From Saccharomyces uvarum (taxonomy: Eukaryota; Ascomycota; Saccharomycetes; Saccharomycetales; Saccharomycetaceae): DNA of 64,000 nucleotides. The notes under the pieces were generated by a model, which saw only the letters and a list, made by a program, of their open reading frames with translations, made no database searches and had not been told where the DNA came from. Below are positions 57,468 to 64,000 of the stretch, one piece after another. Where the stretch lies: contig OX365933.1 in the NCBI GenBank assembly GCA_947243795.1, positions 186,001-250,000 of the forward strand. Reading direction: 5' to 3'. A program made the position numbers and the translations under genes. Each line of letters opens with the position of its first letter. Positions within the stretch are counted from its first letter, which is position 1.

Positions 57468-58193
57468 TCACATCCTGTTCGGACAGTAACCTTTGACAAG
57501 GTTTGCCATTTCTTTTCCCTTTTCACCTCCAACCTCTTTCTCCAGATTATCAACTACACCCTCAACATCAACTTGGGCAGAATCTTGATCAAATTTGAAT
57601 TTCGACTCGATATGTGTAATTTCAATTTCTAAGCCCACGATTCCCTTGAGTTTAGCATTAATGTAAGATTCAGGCGCATCGGAGACTTTCCACTTTTCCT
57701 CGTATTGTTCCCCCTCAGGCCTCTTCGACTCTTCTTGATCGGTCAGCCGATTCAAAAGGTCGATAAGCCATTCTTTATCGCCTCTGATAATTTTAGGAGT
57801 ACCATAAACATGAACAGCTGCAAAGTCCCATGTAGGAACACGCTTGTGAGTCTTTTTCTTTAGTGGGTACCAAGATGGGGAAATGTATGAATCAACACTT
57901 TGGAAAACGACGAGACATTTAGACAGCTTTTCCAAGTGTTCAATCTGCTGATTTTGAACCGCTAGATGAGCGACGAGCTTTCCGTGGCTACCGTTGGTAC
58001 CTGGCACAAAGCAAAAGGGAACATGAGTGACACATAACTCAGAATCCGGCCTTCCTGCGGGGTCATTGCTCCAAATATTAAATATACCTTTTGAAGGAGG
58101 ACTTGCAGTGAACAAAGTGCCTAGGGGGTAATTGCTGATGATCTCCACTTGTCTTGGCAAATCTTGGACTTCGAATATTTTTGGAATATACAT
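57468..58193 (-). CDS. PaiB-like protein (FMN-binding split-barrel family)
   Basis: A 241-residue intact gene with clear similarity to bacterial PaiB-type proteins (annotated as negative transcriptional regulators; split-barrel flavin-binding fold), a family also found in many fungi. It begins MYIPKIFEVQDLPRQVEIIS, close to the typical MYIPxxF start. It keeps LGTLFTASP, THVPFCFV, HGKLVAHLAVQNQQIEHL, VVFQSVDSYISPSWYPLKKK, PTWDFAAVHVYGTPKIIRG and WKVSDAPESYINAKLKGIVG, the family's core blocks. Its role in yeast is unknown; oxidoreductase or ligand-sensing functions are possible. It is divergent from IRC7. I do not recall a copy in the S. cerevisiae reference genome at this locus. The start is the ATG at 58193. 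Confidence 0.9.
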   Translation of the reverse strand: MYIPKIFEVQDLPRQVEIISNYPLGTLFTASPPSKGIFNIWSNDPAGRPDSELCVTHVPFCFVPGTNGSHGKLVAHLAVQNQQIEHLEKLSKCLVVFQSVDSYISPSWYPLKKKTHKRVPTWDFAAVHVYGTPKIIRGDKEWLIDLLNRLTDQEESKRPEGEQYEEKWKVSDAPESYINAKLKGIVGLEIEITHIESKFKFDQDSAQVDVEGVVDNLEKEVGGEKGKEMANLVKGYCPNRM

Positions 58194-59756
58194 TTGAATA
58201 ATTCAGTGAATAACTTGCTGTAGAACTAGGACTCTATCTGAAGGGTTTGTCAGTGTTTAGTGTATCTGTTCGCGTATTGTGCAAATATATACATAAATTT
58301 AAATACATTTCTATGTAATGAGAAAACTGAACGGCGTCTCGGAGTCATTCAACGTCGAGCTCTGCGTCACTCGGTTTCTTTTCCCTATTATCTCGTTACC
58401 TTCTTATCTCTTTTCCCTTGAGGCTGACGTTTCTACAGGTCGTGTTAGACGACAGTGGCATCAATTAACCTCCTACTTCTCTATCACCATTCTTTGATTA
58501 ACGCATTGTAATATTGACTTAAGAGGCTTCCAGAATTTCAATTCCTGCCGATGTTACTATTGTGCTTTTCAAGATTATAATTTTGTAAATATGGCCCATC
58601 CGTTCTAGTGAGAATTTTTACACTTGAAGCATTACAGCATTTTCTAAGAGAGTTCGTAAAGAACCCTCAGATATATAGCTCCCACATCTTCTTTCTACGA
58701 GGAATCGTGTTTTAATTGTCCCGTCCAGAACATAGGGCCGACATGTTACTAAAGGCGCGTGTAACATACTCTTCTTTCTCTCTGACTGGAGCACCCGTAG
58801 TGTAGTACACCCTTAGCAGTGACAGCCACGCCCTCCAAGTATTGTCAAGTCAAAAATCCGCCAGCAGCAGCAGTAACAATCCCTTTACGTTAAATGGTTG
58901 GTTCATGATCCTTGGTCCCGCTTCTAGAACCCAGGGTTTTGCAGTCTGATCAGTACATGCTAAAGAACCGTCCTACAACCCGAGTTTGGTTAGAATAAGC
59001 ATACCTGAGCGTCCTGCAGCCAGAACTTGTCTATTTTTAAACGTGTGTTGATTCCTTGTCAGCAACAACGTCACGGGTCAACATTCTAATAACAGCTGCA
59101 TGGGATAGCGACGCGATTCTCAACTTTTTGCCTGTGGCTCGATTACGACTCCGCTTAAAGATCAAATCTTTTTGATCGGACAAGCGATAGAAACTTTCCA
59201 GTTTGGCTCATTTGCTCAATAAAAACGCCGAAGAGTCTGTTCATAAAAGTCTCCAAACGTCTGGGATAGCTGTCTGTGTACTTGCTCTTAAAAAAAATAG
59301 TAAAAATAAGCTAGTAGTCGTTTGCTCGAAAAGGAAAAGTGTAATCTTGTAGTCAAGGCGACGGTGTAGTATTATATAAAGGAATATGTCTTCTCGACTT
59401 AAAATCCAGGTTAAAACCGGAAAAATGGATAATAACAATACAGTTTTTCCGTACCGGGCATTATTGCAATGGTCAGATTTTGATAACAATCCTGAGATAT
59501 TGTTATGTCGTTTGTTTTGAATTTTTCTATGATTGCGGTCCTTCGGCTTTTTAATGCCAACCAAATAACTCGTGTGCCGTGCCCAACACGATACATGTGC
59601 CATATTTGCTCTTTAGAGTTAGGTATTTCTCGAGGAAACGTCGATATATTTGATAAGAGGACTGTATAAATGAGACTGAAATTTTTAAAAATGGTAAACT
59701 TTAAACGCTTTGAAACCTTGGCCATATAATCGGCACAACTATCAAAATCCGCAACA
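58194..59756. other. Divergent promoter region, PaiB-like gene / IRC7
   Basis: A 1.56-kb gap between two divergent genes. The PaiB-like side contains two GATAA sites and a Gcn4-type half site. The IRC7 side is not obviously structured. Frames at 59241-59878 (-) overlap the IRC7 start and look random. No RNA gene or LTR was seen. Confidence 0.45.
58342..58408 (-). promoter_or_regulatory. GATAA pair and GAGTCA upstream of the PaiB-like gene
   Basis: TTATC at 58388-58392 and 58404-58408 gives two GATAA sites on the coding strand of the PaiB-like gene, 195-215 bp before its ATG; GAGTCA at 58342-58347 is a Gcn4 core. GATAA pairs bind Gln3/Gat1 in nitrogen catabolite repression, a control reported for IRC7 in wine yeast. 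Here they lie nearer the PaiB-like gene. Function is inferred. Confidence 0.35.
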
Positions 59757-60962
59757 ATGGTCGATCTCACGGAATTGTCTACTTTTGATATCACTACGCA
59801 ATTGACCGTTATTGGTCGCAATCCAGACGAACAGAATGGTTTTGTCAACCCACCGCTATACAAGGGATCAACCATCATTCATAAGACACTTTCTGACATA
59901 GAAAGTATGAAAGGAAGATTTTTTTACGGCACAGCCGGTTCTCCAACCATCGCAAATTTGGAAGATGCTTGGACGCATTTGACAGGAGCCGCTGGAACAG
60001 TGCTGTCTCCATCTGGGCTTGGCTCGATCACACTGGCCTTGATGACTCTTGCGAAGGCCGGTGATCATATCCTGATTACTGACAGTGTCTACGTGCCAAC
60101 ACGTGTACTATGTGATGGTTTATTGGCCAAGTTTGGTATCCAAACCGAGTATTATGACCCATTGGTAGGAGAAGATATAGAGAAACTTATCAAGCCCAAT
60201 ACAAGTGTCATGTTTCTCGAGAGTCCGGGCTCTGGAACCATGGAAATCCAAGATATTCCAGCCTTGGTTTCTATCGCAAAAAAACATGGAATAAGAACTA
60301 TCTTAGATAACACATGGGCGACACCACTTTTCTTCGACGCCCATGGGCATGGCATTGATATTTCACTGGAAGCTGGGACAAAATATCTGGGTGGGCATTC
60401 AGACTTTCTCCTTGGTCTCACCTCTGCTAATCAAGAATGCTGGCCACTATTACGGTCAACTTACGATGCGATGGCCATGTTACCAGGTGCCGACGATTGT
60501 CAGCTGGCGTTGCGAGGAATGCGTACTTTACATTTAAGATTAAAAGAGGCAGAAAGAAAAGCGCTAGACCTAGCGGCTTGGCTTGAAAACCGAGACGAAG
60601 TTGAAAAGGTTCTCCATCCTGCATTTGAAAGCTGTCCTGGACACAAGTACTGGCTGCGTGATTACAAAGGCTCCTCCGGATTATTCTCTATCGTCCTCAA
60701 AGATGAATTTACAAAATCCGGTCTGGAAAATATGGTAGAAAAGATGAAAATTTTTCACCTGGGGTTCTCATGGGGGGGTTATGAGTCTTTAATTACGCCT
60801 GTGAAACCAGCTAAACAAAGAAAACCCCATAACTGGCCTCACCGCGGTTTTGCGTTACGAATCCAAGTGGGCTTGGAAGACTTATCAGACTTGAAAAGGG
60901 ACCTTGAATTAGGATTTGAACGTTTAGCAACGGAAATATCCATGACCCCGTTACAAATTTAG
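59757..60962 (+). CDS. IRC7: Cysteine-S-conjugate / cystathionine beta-lyase Irc7, full length
   Basis: Irc7 is a PLP-dependent beta-lyase of the Cys/Met metabolism family. It splits cysteine conjugates, releasing thiols such as 4MMP in wine, and has cysteine desulfhydrase activity. The 401-residue product is full length, unlike the common truncated S. cerevisiae allele of about 340 residues. The PLP lysine lies at residue 209 (AGTKYLGGHSD), the cofactor-ring Tyr in FFYGTAGSPT near 58, the phosphate-binding SGLGSIT near 86-92, and the Asp in ILDNTWATP near 184. The C-terminal arginine region (FALRIQVGLEDL) is present, so the enzyme looks active. The family is bacterial MetC-like, and IRC7 has been listed as a horizontal-transfer candidate in yeast. 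Confidence 0.95.
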   Translation: MVDLTELSTFDITTQLTVIGRNPDEQNGFVNPPLYKGSTIIHKTLSDIESMKGRFFYGTAGSPTIANLEDAWTHLTGAAGTVLSPSGLGSITLALMTLAKAGDHILITDSVYVPTRVLCDGLLAKFGIQTEYYDPLVGEDIEKLIKPNTSVMFLESPGSGTMEIQDIPALVSIAKKHGIRTILDNTWATPLFFDAHGHGIDISLEAGTKYLGGHSDFLLGLTSANQECWPLLRSTYDAMAMLPGADDCQLALRGMRTLHLRLKEAERKALDLAAWLENRDEVEKVLHPAFESCPGHKYWLRDYKGSSGLFSIVLKDEFTKSGLENMVEKMKIFHLGFSWGGYESLITPVKPAKQRKPHNWPHRGFALRIQVGLEDLSDLKRDLELGFERLATEISMTPLQI

Positions 60963-63900
60963 ACGGTTTTCGGCCTGAAGGTACAGACTGTATGGTAGCA
61001 TGTAACATGGGTATGACGCAAGGAAGGCCATATGGAAGCAAGGTGATCATATGTCGATATACGTATCCAGTGCAGACTAAAGCGTGTATCTTCGGAGTGT
61101 TGTGACCAGTATTTCTTGTCCAGATGTGTGTTGGGTTATGATATGAAATCTTTGTTGAGCATTTTTCATAGGACCATCGTATTGTTGTATTGATTGTGCA
61201 TATATTTCGGTCGTTACATTTAAGATGAACTTTTGCTTGGAATGGCAATCGAGTGCGTTTGGGTAATACAATAATTTGACCATCGTTAATGCAATTAGAG
61301 AGGTATATAGAGTGTATAGTATGTTGAGATAAGAATAAATATTGGTATTTTGAAGTTTGAGAGATAATACAATAGTATGTTCATAAAATCATCGGTGAAA
61401 TGGACACCTGTAAGGTCCATTTAACTGTTTGTTTTAAATATTGTAAAATTCGTATATGAATCTATCATTTATTGAGAAGTTATGCAATATGTAGCCGAAT
61501 CAAGGGTGCCATTCTAGTGATAGAAGACAGATATGATATGTTAAGATGGGCAAGAATATGTGTACCTATGCTTCAAGAGCCGTGGAGCGATTGGTTTCTT
61601 ATCATTAAATATGCTGATTTTGTACAGGCATGATGTTTCGTTGCTGTTATATCATAAGGTTTGGAAAAGTCGTTGTAACATCAACTCTTTCGGCATATGT
61701 ATTTAGTTTCGGTAAAGTATTTTGCTTTTACGCTATTAGTGCCGCTGTAGTTGTGATGCTTAACACTTGGCTATGAAATATGTGTAATAAGTATGCTGTA
61801 ATAAGCATGCTGTAATAAGGGTAAAGTTAAGATTTGATCAAAGCTTTAAGTGATAAAAAGATATAGAGGGCCTGCGGCGATTATTTTTATGGTATGCAGA
61901 ATTTACCGGTCAAGTTATCAGGTAACGTAAGATTATTGGAATGTGAATTTGTATTATATTCAATAAGGGCATTTGGCTCTTAGGGTTATTTGGCTATAAT
62001 ATTAAGATATTCGGTAGTCGTTTTCGTGCGTTTGTATTGTAATCATCAGGGTATAGAGTATTTGAAATAAAGCAATGTATTTGGCAATTATGTTGTGTAC
62101 AGAGTTGACATGGCAACGCAATTATCAAGATGCAGTGGTATTGTGTGACAATCTCCAGTGGCTATGTTCACGTGTTTGAATTAGTGTTTTGCTGTCAAGA
62201 TTATGGGGATAAGTATGGTATGACTTAGTGCTATTACTATATCAAGGCAGGTGGTATTTATAAATTAGTGGCTGTGAAATATATAATAACATTGGTGTCC
62301 CGTAGTACCGTGTGATCTACCATCTCTCTAAAACTTTTGCATGAGTTGAGCAACATTTTATATTTTGGAATAAGGAAGTTGTTTGAAAAAAAGAAAAAAT
62401 GAAACTGAGCATTTGAAGCTCACACAATGAACCTTGAAGACATAAAGTAATCAGGGCTCTAAATTGATTCACGAAAACAGTAGTACCATGTTCTGTTATA
62501 TTTTTGAACAATTTCAATGATACCACAATCACTAATGTCTCTGTTGAAAGACGTAAAAAAACATGTTTGGACTCTATAATACTCGTGTTGACTGATTCTA
62601 TCAATTCAAAAATGAAAACAAACCAACAAAAAATAATAACCTCCCTCATATGATTAAAATGTAAATTTTGAAAGATACGTACACATATATAGGCCCATCG
62701 AAACCTAGTAATCGAAACTGTAGATCCATTTGCAAAAATATAAACCGATGATTTAGTCTTTAAAGTTGATTGTCTAAAGAAAAATTTGAATGACAATAGC
62801 CATATGCTATGTAGCCATAAGTTGACAACAAAGATACTTTACTTTTTTATAGTTTGGAAATATACAACGTGTTCCAATTCCGATTTCGGCAGTTAGTTTT
62901 CTAGCCGCCATATCAAGACCATATATCAACAAGCGCATTATTATACATATATTATACCTTGAACAGCAATTTTTATTTCGATCTGACTTTATCATGTACG
63001 ATAATGGCAGCAGTATTGTTAATTTCTTCGGATAAATTACAACAAGGGCATCTTTTTTTATTTAATGAGTGAATCATTGGATAGCCACTTGGAAATTACA
63101 TAAACTAGATAATTATCCAAAAAATTATGATGGCACCAAATTAATTTGTTTGCCTTCATTAATGTTATTTTTAGTTATATTGGTACGCAAATCGAAAAAT
63201 CTATATACACATACCCAAAGTTACGGTAGAATCTTTCAACTAGGATGAGCAAAATTCAAGAAAACAATGCTTAAATATTCATTACGGAGAGATGAATTAC
63301 CAAGGCAGCTATAGCAGAGAAATTCAAGTACACAAGTTACATTCAAACGAGATCCATTCATCGCCTTTAGTATTTTGAACTTTTAACACAATATTTTTAG
63401 TGGGTACGTGTTCAGAATAACCTTCTATTTGTTTGAGAAGATATAAGCAAAAACTGTCGGTGAAATGGAAGATTAGATTGAAATATTACATCAATGGGAG
63501 ACACATTTCGATACAGTTGTTGAAAAAACTACTGCATCTTGCTATTCCGACGTACAGGGTAGGGAAAACTAGCTTCAAACCGGGAGTTTTTGAGAATATT
63601 CAAGAATTCTTCAAGCAAAATTGGCTACCGATGTGAAAAGGTATGGCAAAAGTCACTGTAAAGAACATTATATCGATTATCTAATGGTTTGGAAATGAAC
63701 GCATTTCAAGCAACATTTTTCAAAAAGTCAGTTCTTGATTTGAAATGAGTATTAGTGCTCCTCGAGTCTTTCCAAGTTTTAACGTACTAACTTCTACATT
63801 TCGGTGTTTTTCTACTCGCTATCGCAAACCAATGCGTAAAGTTGGAAAAACCCTGATCGCTACATTTTTGTATAGGGTTTGAGAGGGCAAATGATCAAGT

Positions 63901-64000
63901 CGTAACCAAAAACCAAAATCAAGGGAGACAGAAACATGCATAAAGAATACACTGTACCCCTCTTCTGGTCCGGAATGTTAAAACATGGGCGGCTAGAACT
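60963..64000. other. Gene-free subtelomeric tail
   Basis: Three kilobases with no recognisable gene, tRNA or LTR. About 61000-62330 has a clear excess of G over C on the + strand and includes a short tandem repeat (61783-61820). The longest frame (62317-62796, -, 159 codons) is hydrophobic and Phe-rich, with no known domain, and its opposite strand also has protein-like stretches; I cannot call either. A 67-codon frame at 63433-63636 (+) is likewise unsupported. There is no telomeric TG1-3 repeat or recognisable Y' element, so the chromosome end lies further right. Confidence 0.5.
61783..61820 (+). repeat. 14-bp tandem repeat, 2.7 copies
   Basis: The unit TGTAATAAGYATGC occurs twice in full (61783-61796 and 61797-61810) and once in part (61811-61820). 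It lies in the G-skewed gene-free region. No known element was recognised. Confidence 0.8.

Noticed and set aside
62317-62796. A 159-codon hydrophobic frame near the right edge
   Set aside because: Phe/Ile-rich composition follows from AT-rich DNA; the opposite strand also has protein-like stretches and no family is recognisable. Left as uncharacterised.
63900-64000. Possible telomere-proximal element at the window edge
   Set aside because: No TG1-3 repeat, Y' or clear core-X signature is visible, so I do not call a telomere.

Overview
The window is eukaryotic yeast DNA: compact genes, short introns with yeast-type splice sites, an intron-containing tRNA-Tyr and a solo Ty1/Ty2-type LTR. The genes, in order and orientation, match the distal right arm of Saccharomyces cerevisiae chromosome VI (YFR029W to YFR055W): PTR3, MET10, SMC2, RPL2A, RRT5, RPL29, QCR6, PHO4, CDC26, RSC8, IRC5, OSW7, SAP155, ERJ5, KEG1, IRC6, DUG1, YFR045W, CNN1, BNA6, RMD8, YMR31, PRE4, RET2, RPN12, HXK1 and IRC7. 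Against the S. cerevisiae proteins as I remember them, identity is clearly below that of a S. cerevisiae strain (RPL29 is unchanged, MET10 differs at roughly one residue in ten, CNN1 and the low-complexity parts of PHO4 differ much more). The source is therefore probably another Saccharomyces sensu stricto species; I cannot tell which from the sequence alone.

Layout. 1-44.6 kb is a dense, conserved core region. It carries sulfate assimilation (MET10), condensin (SMC2), ribosomal proteins (RPL2A with intron, RPL29), respiration (QCR6), phosphate control (PHO4), the anaphase-promoting complex (CDC26), chromatin remodelling (RSC8, IRC5), ER proteins (ERJ5, KEG1), glutathione and NAD metabolism (DUG1, BNA6), kinetochore (CNN1), the 2-oxoglutarate dehydrogenase subunit YMR31, COPI (RET2), proteasome (PRE4, RPN12) and hexokinase 1. 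Cis elements fit the biology: Cbf1 sites before MET10, MCB before SMC2, Rap1-type sites before RPL2A and RPL29, Rpn4 PACE boxes before both proteasome genes, and STRE/Mig1-type sites before HXK1.

44.6-64 kb is the subtelomeric part and departs from the S. cerevisiae reference as I know it. It holds a 1883-residue GPI-type cell-wall adhesin that joins a Hyr1-type N-terminal domain to a Flo1-type C-terminus through about 50 copies of a 16-residue Ser/Thr repeat. It also has a PaiB-like flavin-binding-fold gene next to an intact, full-length IRC7, about 5 kb of gene-poor DNA with a possible decayed gene, and 3 kb of gene-free, G-skewed DNA at the right edge.

Most worth a second look: (a) the chimeric adhesin; (b) a candidate two-exon gene of 114 codons hidden between BNA6 and RMD8; (c) a candidate 116-codon membrane protein divergent from PHO4; (d) a perfect 25-bp inverted repeat in the RET2/RPN12 promoter; (e) the PaiB-like/IRC7 pair of bacterial-type enzymes.
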